Below, piece by piece: positions 25,803 through 33,481 of a stretch of 64,000 bases of DNA. This DNA comes from an uncultured Mediterraneibacter sp. GTDB lineage: Bacteria; Bacillota; Clostridia; Lachnospirales; Lachnospiraceae. Below the pieces are notes generated by a model that did no database searches, had not been told where the DNA came from, and was given only the letters and a program-made list of their open reading frames with translations. Each line of letters begins with the position of its first letter. Within the stretch, counting starts at the first letter, position 1. The translations under genes were made by a program, and so were the position numbers. The stretch lies in contig CAKRDD010000003.1 of NCBI GenBank assembly GCA_934309345.1, positions 1-64,000 of the forward strand, read 5' to 3'.

Positions 25803-25830
25803 CATAAAAGAAACGGCAAGATGCGCCGTC
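25803..25830 (-). terminator. Intrinsic terminator of the dapA leader (attenuator)
   Basis: Read on the - strand, ACGGC-GCATCTT-GCCGT followed by a T-rich tract (TTTCTTTT). It lies between the riboswitch and dapA and would be the expression platform: lysine binding favours termination. Confidence 0.75.
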
Positions 25831-25855
25831 CCCAAATATACATTATGTATAATTC

Positions 25856-26017
25856 AGATAGCTCTCCATCTTGCGATGACAGTCATGCCGCTATTTACGT
25901 CATGCCCAAGAACAAGAACTCAGGATTCTTACCCTTTCGGCATCTTTCCCTTTCCGATGAGTTCTTCTGTTCCTGACACATCCGTCACCTTACTTATGAA
26001 AAATGCAACCTCTATCT
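25856..26017 (-). ncRNA. Lysine riboswitch (L-box)
   Basis: Read on the - strand, the element opens with AGATAGAGGTTGCA, contains AAGTAAGGTGACGG, GAAAGGGAAAGATGCCGAAAG in order and GGGCATGACGTAAATAGC, and closes with GGAGAGCTATCT. AGATAG pairs with CTATCT to form P1. These conserved blocks and their order are those of the lysine riboswitch. It precedes dapA, so lysine excess would switch dapA off through the attenuator between them. Confidence 0.92.
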
Positions 26018-26060
26018 ACGTTTCCGTGTTTAAGCAAATAATAACACCGAGGGTACAATG

Positions 26061-26372
26061 ATGTCAACATGGTTTCTGGATTTCTTTCTTATTTATAATA
26101 TATTAAATATAAGCGCAGCTTATAAAAATTAATTATAATAATATATAAACAAAATTTTGACTTTTTTCTTATATATATGATATCATTATTCCGCTAGATG
26201 TGTGAATGACAGAGCTGTTTCATTTGCACTTTTTTTATGCTTGCATGTTTGTTTTTTGAAAAACAATCGCAAGAAACGACAAAAGAGAATAACATGAGAT
26301 AACAAGTGAGAATTACGAGGGTGAGAACCGCGACCTTCGGAAATGGCATGTGAATAGGAAGGAGACCTTACT
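26061..26372 (+). promoter_or_regulatory. Divergent intergenic region between dapA leader and molybdenum hydroxylase genes
   Basis: Very AT-rich (long A/T runs at 26,085-26,190) and without any convincing gene. It should hold the dapA promoter on the - strand and the xdh promoter on the + strand; a plausible + candidate is TTGACT at 26157-26162 with TATCAT at 26181-26186 (18-bp spacer). The last 100 bases are purine-rich and lead to AAGGAGA before the GTG start. I see no known riboswitch here. Confidence 0.4.
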
Positions 26373-27188
26373 GTGTTAACAATCGGTAATTACGTGAAGG
26401 TTAAGACACTGGAGGAGGCTTACGAGCTGAATCAGGCGAGAAACAGCCGTATCATGGGCGGCATGATGTGGATGAGATTAGGAAATGCGAGAGTGAAGAC
26501 GATCATTGATATGTCAGATCTTGGTTTGAATGAGATCGAGGAGACAGATCATGTTTTCCGTATTGGAGCAATGTGTACACTGCGCCAGTTGGAAGAACAT
26601 GAAGGGCTGAGAAATTTCTATGGGGATGGAATCGCAGAAAGCCTTCGTCATATTGTCGGAGTTCAGTTTAGAAATCAGGCAACAGTTGGAGGCAGTATCT
26701 ATGGAAGATATGGTTTTTCTGATGTACTGACTGCATTACTTGCACTGGATACATTTGTTGAGCTATATAATGGAGGGACTGTCCGCCTTTCTGAGTTTGT
26801 AAACAGAAAAGCAGATAAAGATATTTTAGTATCTGTAATTGTCAGAAAGAGTAAGAGAAAATTCCGTTATGAATCCATCCGTCAGACAAAGACAGATTTC
26901 CCGGTACTGACATGTTCTGTGGTGACAGGAATTTACAGAGGTCAGGAGTCCTGGTTCTTTTCCGTAGGAGCAAGACCGATGAAAGCGGCATTGCTTGAGA
27001 AACAGTGGGAGATCCCGAAGGATGCTACAGATGAGCAGCTTACAGAGTACGCAAAACGTGTGGCAGCAGAATTTACTTATGGAAGCAACATGCGCGGAAG
27101 TGCGGAGTACAGAAAGCACCTTGCAGAAGTTCTGCTTCGCAGAGAGATGCGCTCAATTTTAGATGAATATAATGCGGAGGAGAAATAG
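26373..27188 (+). CDS. xdhB: Molybdenum hydroxylase FAD-binding subunit (xanthine dehydrogenase type)
   Basis: The 271-residue medium subunit transfers electrons from the iron-sulphur subunit to FAD/NAD. Typical features are MGGMMWMRL in the FAD-domain entry, RNQATVGGSIYGRYGFSDVL (the GGSI FAD-binding motif near residue 110), and a C-terminal CO-dehydrogenase flavoprotein-type domain ending in HLAEVLLRR. The start is GTG 26373 with AAGGAGA upstream. It is first in the operon, with the iron-sulphur and molybdenum subunits following closely, an order common in Clostridia. Confidence 0.9.
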   Translation: MLTIGNYVKVKTLEEAYELNQARNSRIMGGMMWMRLGNARVKTIIDMSDLGLNEIEETDHVFRIGAMCTLRQLEEHEGLRNFYGDGIAESLRHIVGVQFRNQATVGGSIYGRYGFSDVLTALLALDTFVELYNGGTVRLSEFVNRKADKDILVSVIVRKSKRKFRYESIRQTKTDFPVLTCSVVTGIYRGQESWFFSVGARPMKAALLEKQWEIPKDATDEQLTEYAKRVAAEFTYGSNMRGSAEYRKHLAEVLLRREMRSILDEYNAEEK

Positions 27189-27189
27189 G

Positions 27190-27684
27190 ATGGAAGTACA
27201 GTTTACTCTGAATGGAAAGAAAGTAAGCACAGAGATCGCAGCAGATACAGTCCTGTTGAATCTTCTGCGTGATCTTGGATGCAAAAGTGTGAAATGTGGA
27301 TGCGAGACAACAAACTGTGGTCTGTGTACAGTATGGATTGATGGAAAATCCCGTCTGTCCTGTTCTGTTCTCGCAGCAAGCATTGACGGACATGAAGTGA
27401 CAACACTTGAGGGTGTGGAGAAAGAAGCAGCAGAATTCGGTTCCTTCCTCGCACAGGAAGGTGCAGAGCAGTGCGGATTCTGTTCACCGGGATTCATTAT
27501 GAATGTACTCGCAATGTTCCGTGAATTGAAGAACCCTTCTATAGAAGAAATCAAAGAATATCTGGCAGGAAATCTGTGCCGTTGCACAGGATACATGGGA
27601 CAGCTTCGTGCGATCCAGAAATACATGGAAGTAAGAAATACAGCAGTTAATATTACAGTTAAGAAAATGGGCGGGGAGGAGTAA
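27190..27684 (+). CDS. xdhC: Molybdenum hydroxylase [2Fe-2S] subunit
   Basis: About 164 residues from ATG 27190, one base after the previous stop. The N-terminal plant-type ferredoxin cluster uses C38, C43, C46 and C58 (GCETTNCGLC motif), and the second cluster uses QCGFCSPG and LCRCTGY. Both are diagnostic of the small subunit of xanthine dehydrogenase-like enzymes. It shuttles electrons from the molybdenum site to FAD. Confidence 0.95.
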   Translation: MEVQFTLNGKKVSTEIAADTVLLNLLRDLGCKSVKCGCETTNCGLCTVWIDGKSRLSCSVLAASIDGHEVTTLEGVEKEAAEFGSFLAQEGAEQCGFCSPGFIMNVLAMFRELKNPSIEEIKEYLAGNLCRCTGYMGQLRAIQKYMEVRNTAVNITVKKMGGEE

Positions 27685-27686
27685 GA

Positions 27687-30053
27687 ATGGAAAGAATAGA
27701 TAAAGTTCAGAATCTGATTCCTGAGAAACCGGAATTTGTCCACAGCAATCAGGAAAAAGGAGAAGCTATAGAATCCCTGAAGATTGTAAACCGTCCTGTT
27801 GTAAAGAAAGATGCCGCTGCACTGGTAACAGGAAAAGGCGTTTATACAAATGACCTTGCACCGTCAGACTGCCTGATCGTTAAAGTAATCAGAAGTCCAT
27901 ATGCACATGCATTGATCAAGGATATTAACACAGCACGTGCTGAGGCTGTACCTGGAATCGAATGTGTTCTTACATATAAAGATTGTCCGGATAAGAGATT
28001 TACAATGGCTGGTCAGACATATCCGGAACCAAGTCCGTATGACCGTCTGATCCTTGACCAGAGAGTACGTTTCGTTGGAGATGCAGCTGCAATCGTGGCA
28101 GGAACTTCAGAGGAAGCAGTTAAGAAAGCGATGAAGCTTGTGAAGATCCAGTATGAGGTTCTTGAACCGGTACTTGATTTCCGTACAGCAAAGGACAATC
28201 CGATCCTTGTTCATCCGGAAGACAACTGGAGAAGCCTCTGCCCGGTTGGCGCAGACAACAAGAGAAATCTCTGTGCGCACGAGGTATGTGGAGATGGAGA
28301 CGTAGAATCAGTTCTTGCAAAATGTGATCACGTGATCGACCGCGTTTATCACACAAAGGCGAACCAGCAGGCGATGATGGAGACTTTCCGTACTTATACA
28401 TATTTAGATGCATACGGAAGATTAAATGTCGTTTCATCTACACAGGTTCCGTTCCATGCAAGAAGAATCCTTGCACATGCGCTCGATATCCCGAAGAGTA
28501 AAGTACGCGTGATCAAGCCAAGAATCGGTGGAGGATTCGGTGCGAAGCAGACAGTAGTTTCCGAAGTTTATCCGGCGCTTGTTACATGGAAGACAGGAAA
28601 ACCGGCGAAGATCATTTACACAAGAGAAGAGTCTTTGATCGCTTCTTCACCACGTCATGAGATGGAACTTCATGTACGTCTGGGAGCGGATAAAGAAGGA
28701 AATATCAAAGCAATCGATCTCTATACACTTTCCAACACAGGAGCATTTGGTGAGCACGGACCGACAACCGTAGGTCTTTCCGGTCACAAGTCCATTCCGC
28801 TTTATGGAAAGGCAGAAGCATTCCGCTTCACATATGACGTTGTTTACACAAATGTAATGTCAGCTGGAGCTTACCGTGGATATGGAGCGACACAGGGACA
28901 GTTTGCTGTAGAGTCAGCTGTAAATGAACTTGCAGGAGTTCTTGGAATGGACCCGACAGTGCTTCGTGAGAAGAACATGGTACGCCAGGGCAATAAGATG
29001 CCGGCATATTATGGAGAAATCGCAAACAGCTGTACACTCGACAGATGTCTTGCAAGAGCAAAAGAAATGATCAACTGGGATGAAAAGTATCCTTACCGTG
29101 ATATGGGAAATGGAAAAGTCCGCAGTGTCGGAGTTGCAATGTCCATGCAGGGATCAGGAATCTCAGCAGTGGATACAGGTGCTGTTGAAATCAAAGTAAA
29201 TGATGACGGATTCTACAGTCTGATCATTGGAGCTACTGATATGGGAACAGGATGTGATACGATCCTTGCCCAGATGGCAGCAGAGTGTCTTGAATGTAAA
29301 CCAGAAGAAGTTGTTGTATTCGGAGTAGATACAGACATTTCTCCATACGACTGTGGTTCATACGCATCCAGTACAACTTATGTAACAGGACAGGCTGTTG
29401 TTAAGACTTGTGAATCCTTGCGTAAGAAGATCTGCGAGCGTGGAGCAGAATATCTCGGATGTAAGCCGGAAGATGTAGATTTCGATGGAGAATATGTAAC
29501 AGAGCTGGCAACAGGAAAGCAGATTTCAAGAAGTCAGATTGGAAATAATGTAATGTGCTTCAGCAACGCATCACTTTCCGCAAGCGAAGCATTTTCCTCA
29601 CCGGTATCTCCACCGCCATTTATGGTTGGTATGGCAGAAGTTGAGATCGATAAAGAGACAGGTGTACTCGAACTGATCGACTACGTAGCAGTTGTAGACT
29701 GCGGAACAGTTATTAATCCGAACCTTGCGCGTGTACAGGTAGAAGGTGGAATCGCACAGGGAATCGGTATGGCACTGTATGAAGACATCGTATATAGCGA
29801 AAAGGGAAAGAACTTCAGCAATTCCCTGATGCAGTATAAGATCCCGACTCGTCTTGATGTCGGAACAATCCGCGTAGAGTTCGAGAGTAGCTACGAGCCG
29901 ACAGGACCGTTTGGAGCGAAGTCTATCGGAGAAATCGTCATCAATACACCATCACCGGCAATCGGTAATGCGATCCAGAACGCAACAGGCGTGATTATTA
30001 GAGAACTGCCGATGACAGCGGAGAAGATTTATAGAGGAATTTGTGATTGTTAG
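27687..30053 (+). CDS. xdhA: Molybdenum hydroxylase large (Mo-cofactor) subunit
   Basis: A 788-residue subunit binding molybdopterin and oxidising the substrate. It shows the first Ald_Xan_dh domain with KDAAALVTGKGVYTND, then RIGGGFGAKQ (Mo-cofactor loop), GAYRGYGATQGQF, and near the C-terminus PTGPFGAKSIGE, where the Glu is the catalytic base. Clostridial relatives act on purines or related heterocycles; the true substrate cannot be read here. The gene begins 2 bp after the iron-sulphur gene and is followed by a terminator, so the three form one operon. Confidence 0.93.
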   Translation: MERIDKVQNLIPEKPEFVHSNQEKGEAIESLKIVNRPVVKKDAAALVTGKGVYTNDLAPSDCLIVKVIRSPYAHALIKDINTARAEAVPGIECVLTYKDCPDKRFTMAGQTYPEPSPYDRLILDQRVRFVGDAAAIVAGTSEEAVKKAMKLVKIQYEVLEPVLDFRTAKDNPILVHPEDNWRSLCPVGADNKRNLCAHEVCGDGDVESVLAKCDHVIDRVYHTKANQQAMMETFRTYTYLDAYGRLNVVSSTQVPFHARRILAHALDIPKSKVRVIKPRIGGGFGAKQTVVSEVYPALVTWKTGKPAKIIYTREESLIASSPRHEMELHVRLGADKEGNIKAIDLYTLSNTGAFGEHGPTTVGLSGHKSIPLYGKAEAFRFTYDVVYTNVMSAGAYRGYGATQGQFAVESAVNELAGVLGMDPTVLREKNMVRQGNKMPAYYGEIANSCTLDRCLARAKEMINWDEKYPYRDMGNGKVRSVGVAMSMQGSGISAVDTGAVEIKVNDDGFYSLIIGATDMGTGCDTILAQMAAECLECKPEEVVVFGVDTDISPYDCGSYASSTTYVTGQAVVKTCESLRKKICERGAEYLGCKPEDVDFDGEYVTELATGKQISRSQIGNNVMCFSNASLSASEAFSSPVSPPPFMVGMAEVEIDKETGVLELIDYVAVVDCGTVINPNLARVQVEGGIAQGIGMALYEDIVYSEKGKNFSNSLMQYKIPTRLDVGTIRVEFESSYEPTGPFGAKSIGEIVINTPSPAIGNAIQNATGVIIRELPMTAEKIYRGICDC

Positions 30054-30171
30054 ATTTGGATTTGAGAAAGAATGAAGTACTTTGATGACTGATTATTTGA
30101 AGGAAAAGTATTTCGTTGAGCTGTTCAAATTAAGAAAACACCTACAGAAATTGAAAAAAAGTGAAAAGAGG

Positions 30172-30230
30172 AAGCTATCAACTACGATAACAACGAATGG
30201 AGTTGTAATATTGTGGTTGGTGGCTTTTTT
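30172..30230 (+). terminator. Long-stem terminator after the molybdenum hydroxylase operon
   Basis: AAGCTATCAACTACGAT pairs, with several G-U pairs, with ATTGTGGTTGGTGGCTT, followed by TTTT. A near-identical copy exists at 31493-31550, as part of the duplicated unit. Confidence 0.75.
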
Positions 30231-30234
30231 CACG

Positions 30235-30263
30235 TTGACATTGATGTTTTATTCTGTTATAGT
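30235..30263 (+). promoter_or_regulatory. Promoter of the first Rpn unit
   Basis: TTGACA (30235-30240), 17-bp spacer, TATAGT (30258-30263). It leaves a leader of about 160 bases before the rpn start. Confidence 0.75.
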
Positions 30264-30426
30264 TAATCCACATCAAAATCTCAGACATATATTTTCTATA
30301 TTTCATTTGTCTGAATGTGTTATCGAAAGGATAACTTTATCTCATATTCAAGGCTGTATCAGCAGGAGATTCCATTTTGATGAGTTACAAAATAACAAAA
30401 GAATAAGAAACCAGGAGGAAGCGTCT

Positions 30427-31416
30427 ATGGGAAAAGCAGATGTTAATGTGAATATCTGGCTAAGTGAGAAGAAAAGATTTGCGAATTTATTTAATGGTGT
30501 GATTTATGGTGGAAGGCAGGTGATATTGCCAGAGGATTTGGAAGAAGTGAATCCTGTTTCATCTGTCAGTGTGAAAAATCGAACCGGGAAAACAAAGAAC
30601 ATGAAAAAATACCGCGATATCATTATGAAATGGCGAAATCAGGCTACACTTGTGTTACTTGCAAATGAATCACAGGATAAGGTTCATTATGCGATGCCGC
30701 ACAAGGTGATGCTTTATGATGGAATGGATTACGAAACACAGATTCGGAATAATTGGAAGAATTTTAATGACCGACGAAAGCAGAACAAAAAAGCAGGACA
30801 GCCGTTAGAGCATCTTACCGCAGGAGAATATTTGTCCCGATTTCGGAAAAAGGATCGATTGATACCGATTATTTCATTAGTCTTTTACTATGGTTCAGAG
30901 CCGTGGGATGGGCCGGTTGATCTGTATGATATGTTTCGGTTGGAAGGAACAAAAGAAGAGAAAGAAGTTTTGGAGAAATATCTTCCGAACTATAAAATCA
31001 ATCTTGTAGATGCAGAAAGATTGGAAGACGTTGAAAAATTTTCGGATGATTTACAAGTGATATTAACTATGCTAAGATATAGGGACAGTAAGGAAGAACT
31101 GAAACACTATATTGATGAAAATAAAAAGTTTTTTCAGAACGTTGATTATGAAACGAGTCAGGCGATGAAAGCATTTTTGAACATGAAACAAATACCAGGA
31201 GAAACAGAGCAGAAGGAGGAGATGGTAGATATGTGTAAGGCAATACAGGAAATGTATGATGATGGAGTGAAAGATGGAATTCAACAAGGAAAAATAGAAT
31301 TGCTTAAAGAACAAATTCAAAGAAAGTTACAGAAGAAAAAAACACCGGATCAGATCGCGGAAGAGTTAGAGGAAAGTGTGGAGTTTATCGAAAAAATCAT
31401 AAAAGAAATGCAATAG
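30427..31416 (+). CDS. Rpn family recombination-promoting nuclease / putative transposase
   Basis: About 329 residues from ATG 30427, behind AGGAGG at 30414-30419. The PD-(D/E)XK nuclease core includes RFANLFNGVIYGG, then DETQIRNNWKNF-like spacing, and LIPIISLVFYYGSEPWDGP, characteristic of the Rpn/YhgA-like family. The C-terminal 70 residues form a helical region with QRKLQKKKTPDQIAEELEES, a small DNA-binding-like tail common in these proteins. Rpn proteins promote RecA-independent recombination in Escherichia coli and vary by duplication. The open frame runs 115 codons upstream, but without a ribosome site. Confidence 0.85.
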   Translation: MGKADVNVNIWLSEKKRFANLFNGVIYGGRQVILPEDLEEVNPVSSVSVKNRTGKTKNMKKYRDIIMKWRNQATLVLLANESQDKVHYAMPHKVMLYDGMDYETQIRNNWKNFNDRRKQNKKAGQPLEHLTAGEYLSRFRKKDRLIPIISLVFYYGSEPWDGPVDLYDMFRLEGTKEEKEVLEKYLPNYKINLVDAERLEDVEKFSDDLQVILTMLRYRDSKEELKHYIDENKKFFQNVDYETSQAMKAFLNMKQIPGETEQKEEMVDMCKAIQEMYDDGVKDGIQQGKIELLKEQIQRKLQKKKTPDQIAEELEESVEFIEKIIKEMQ

Positions 31417-31492
31417 TACATTGTTAGAAAGTTCAAAATTCAGAGATGAATCCAGAAAACAACTACAGAAATTGAATAGAAGTGAAATGAGG

Positions 31493-31550
31493 AAGCTATC
31501 GACTACGATAACAACGAATGGAGTTGAATATTGTAGTTGGTAGCTTTTTT
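31493..31550 (+). terminator. Duplicated long-stem terminator after rpn copy 1
   Basis: AAGCTATCGACTACGAT pairs with ATTGTAGTTGGTAGCTT (better paired than the first copy), followed by TTTT. Confidence 0.78.
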
Positions 31551-31554
31551 AACG

Positions 31555-31583
31555 TTGACATTACTAAATTATTTTGTTATAGT
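31555..31583 (+). promoter_or_regulatory. Promoter of the second Rpn unit
   Basis: TTGACA (31555-31560), 17-bp spacer, TATAGT (31578-31583), the copy of the promoter at 30235. Confidence 0.7.
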
Positions 31584-31746
31584 AAATCCACATCAAAATC
31601 TCAGACATATATTTTCTATATTTCATTTGTCTGAATGTGTTATCGAAAGGATAACTTTATCTCATATTCAAGGCTGTATCAGCAGGAGATTCCATTTTGA
31701 TGAGTTACAAAATAACAAAAGAATAAGAAACCAGGAGGAAGCGTCT

Positions 31747-32380
31747 ATGGGAAAAGCAGAACAAAAAAGCAGGACAGCCGTTAGAGCATCTTACCGCGGG
31801 AGAATATTTGTCCCGATTTCGGAAAAAGGATCGATTGATACCGATTATTTCATTAGTCTTTTATTATGGCTCAGAGCCGTGGGATGGACCTGTTGATCTG
31901 TATGATATGTTTCAGTTGGAAGGAACGGAAGAAGAGAAAGAAATTTTGGAGAAATATCTTCCCAATTATAAAATCAATCTTGTAGATGCAGAACGATTGG
32001 AAGATGTTGAAAAATTTTCGGATGATTTACAAGTGATATTAACTATGCTAAGATATAGGGACAGTAAGGAAGAATTGAAACACTATATTGATGAAAATAA
32101 AAAGTTTTTTCAGAATGTTGATTATGAAACGAGTCAGGCGATGAAAGCATTTTTGAACATGAAACAAATACCAGGAGAAACAGAGCAGAAGGAGGAGGCA
32201 GTTGATATGTGTAAGGCAATACAGGAAATGTATGATGATGGAGTTCGACAAGGAAGAGACGAATTGCTTAAGGAACAAATTCAAAGAAAATTACAGAAGA
32301 AAAAAACATCGGATCAGATTGCGGAAGAGTTAGAGGAAAGTGTGGAAGTTATTGAAAAAATTATAAAAGAAATGCAATAG
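31747..32380 (+). pseudogene. Broken second copy of the rpn gene
   Basis: Starts like copy 1 (ATGGGAAAAGCAGA) and then jumps to the sequence that follows AAAGCAGA at 30777-30784 in copy 1. Thus 344 bp between two AAAGCAGA direct repeats is missing, and because 344 is not a multiple of three the frame shifts; the start frame ends at 31896. The original frame is open again from 31808 (190 codons, C-terminal two-thirds, SRFRKKDRLIPIISLVFYYG onward), so an internal start could give an N-terminally truncated protein, but I see no ribosome site for it. Confidence 0.88.
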
Positions 32381-32455
32381 TACATTGGTTAAAAAGTATG
32401 TAAAGCAAAGATGAAATAAATACCACGCAACACAGAGCAGAAGGAGAGAAATATT

Positions 32456-32743
32456 ATGAATGCAGTAGAAACTTTAGATGAATTACAGCGCAAAGCAAGA
32501 CATGATGATAAACTAAGAGAACAGTTCATAAAGACAAGGGATGCAGAAGATCCTCTTGGTGCATTCTGCTCTGTATGTCGTGAGGCGGGTTATGAACTTT
32601 ATCCAATGGATATTGTGCAGGCAGGAGATGAATTTTATGCCGCAATGAAGCGCAGTACGAATGGTGGCGGAGAGAATTCGCCGGTACTTACAGGTGAGGA
32701 TGACCCTTATGAATTGTTTTTTGCAGGATTGATGGAACTATGA
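32456..32743 (+). CDS. Nif11-like small protein
   Basis: A 95-residue protein from ATG 32456 with AAGGAGAG upstream. Its helical first half (ELQRKARHDDKLREQFIKT, then AFCSVCREAGYELYPMDI) resembles the Nif11 domain used as leader in some RiPP precursors and as a free small protein in nitrogen-fixers and Firmicutes. The second half has RSTNGGGENSPVLTGEDDPYELFFAGL. A Gly-Gly-Gly sits at about the place where a leader would be cut, but no core peptide rich in Cys/Ser/Thr follows. It overlaps the GNAT gene by 4 bp (ATGA), so the two work together. Confidence 0.65.
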   Translation: MNAVETLDELQRKARHDDKLREQFIKTRDAEDPLGAFCSVCREAGYELYPMDIVQAGDEFYAAMKRSTNGGGENSPVLTGEDDPYELFFAGLMEL

Positions 32744-33255
32744 TAAAGATAATTCGCGTTGGAAGAGAGCGCTTGCGAGAAGCGTACGAAATTGTAAATA
32801 AGGTAGACCAGAAAATGAACGTTCCGGAATGGTTTGTTGCGGAACCATATGAAGAATTTGATTTCTGGATGAAGGAGGAACGAGGTCTTTTATATCTTGC
32901 TGTTGATGAAGAGGGCAAGGCAGGAGCCATGTTTTTCGTAATTTTACCGGGCACTCACCCGGATAATCTGGGATATGATCTTGGAATGAAGGAAGAGGAA
33001 CTGAAGCTTTGTGCTATGATGGATACGGCAGCTGTACTGCCAGAGTTTCGAGGACATCATTTACAATATGAAATGATGCAGCATGCGGAAGTGGATTTGA
33101 GGCAGATGGGATATCAGTACCTGCTCTGCACAGTGCATCCGGAAAATGTTTTCAGCAGATCAAATGTCATGAAACAGGGGTATCAGAAGATGCTTACGAA
33201 GGAAAAATATGGCGGATTCTTAAGAGATATCTGGATGAAAAATATTATAGAATAA
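32740..33255 (+). CDS. GNAT family N-acetyltransferase
   Basis: A 171-residue acyltransferase. The core includes MMDTAAVLPEFRGHHLQYEMMQHAE, where V-x-P-x-x-R-G-x-x is the acetyl-CoA binding loop, and the final strand YQYLLCTVHPENVFSRSNVMKQGYQ typical of the fold. The substrate is not evident. Start overlap with the Nif11-like gene (ATGA) implies coupled translation, so that peptide is a candidate substrate or partner. Confidence 0.88.
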   Translation: MIKIIRVGRERLREAYEIVNKVDQKMNVPEWFVAEPYEEFDFWMKEERGLLYLAVDEEGKAGAMFFVILPGTHPDNLGYDLGMKEEELKLCAMMDTAAVLPEFRGHHLQYEMMQHAEVDLRQMGYQYLLCTVHPENVFSRSNVMKQGYQKMLTKEKYGGFLRDIWMKNIIE

Positions 33256-33380
33256 GAAAACAAATATCGGAATAGAGATCTGATGTTTATTTTCATAGAA
33301 ATGCACTAACACGTTAATACGTGAAAAAGATAAAGCAAAATGCTGATATAGTATAGAAAAAAGAAAAAGTATGTGGTATA

Positions 33381-33448
33381 CTCTCGGCATAGTTTCCGGC
33401 AGGATTGCAGAAATGCCGAGGCATTCCTGAGTGGAAACCGGTAGAGAG
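33381..33448 (+). ncRNA. Structured leader of proA with two mutually exclusive folds
   Basis: Fold A is one long interrupted hairpin: CTCTC (33381-33385) with GAGAG (33444-33448), GTTTCC (33392-33397) with GGAAAC (33433-33438), AGGATTGC (33401-33408) with GCATTCCT (33421-33428, one mismatch). Fold B is CTCGGCAT (33383-33390) with ATGCCGAG (33413-33420), a perfect 8-bp stem that cannot coexist with fold A. An AATGCC-GA-GGCATT dyad lies at 33412-33425. It is not a T-box. A GGTATACT -10-like sequence lies just before (33376-33383). The rest of the 33256-33480 gap shows no gene. Confidence 0.5.
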
Positions 33449-33481
33449 ATTTAACAGCAGGCTGATGAAAGGAGTAATAAA

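Larger units (their letters stand above)
30134..32387 (+). repeat. Tandem duplication of a terminator-promoter-leader-rpn unit
   Basis: Unit 1 spans about 30134-31425 and unit 2 about 31455-32387. Both contain the same terminator stem, TTGACA/TATAGT promoter, a practically identical leader (30264-30426 against 31584-31746) and an rpn gene. Unit 2 lacks 344 bp inside rpn and shows about 12 bp of indel near the C-terminus plus scattered substitutions, so the duplication is recent but not brand new. Confidence 0.93.

Noticed and set aside
26373..30053. Aerobic-type carbon monoxide dehydrogenase
   Set aside because: The large subunit lacks the CODH active-site Cys motif context that I would expect and has the Glu-containing FGAKSIGE pattern of purine-type hydroxylases; the substrate nevertheless remains open.
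30082..30426. In-frame N-terminal extension of the Rpn protein (115 codons)
   Set aside because: No ribosome site at its start, it crosses the xdh terminator and the Rpn promoter, and the normal family start at 30427 has AGGAGG.
33256..33481. T-box riboswitch before proA
   Set aside because: The T-box antiterminator consensus and a terminator are missing; the region is also too short.
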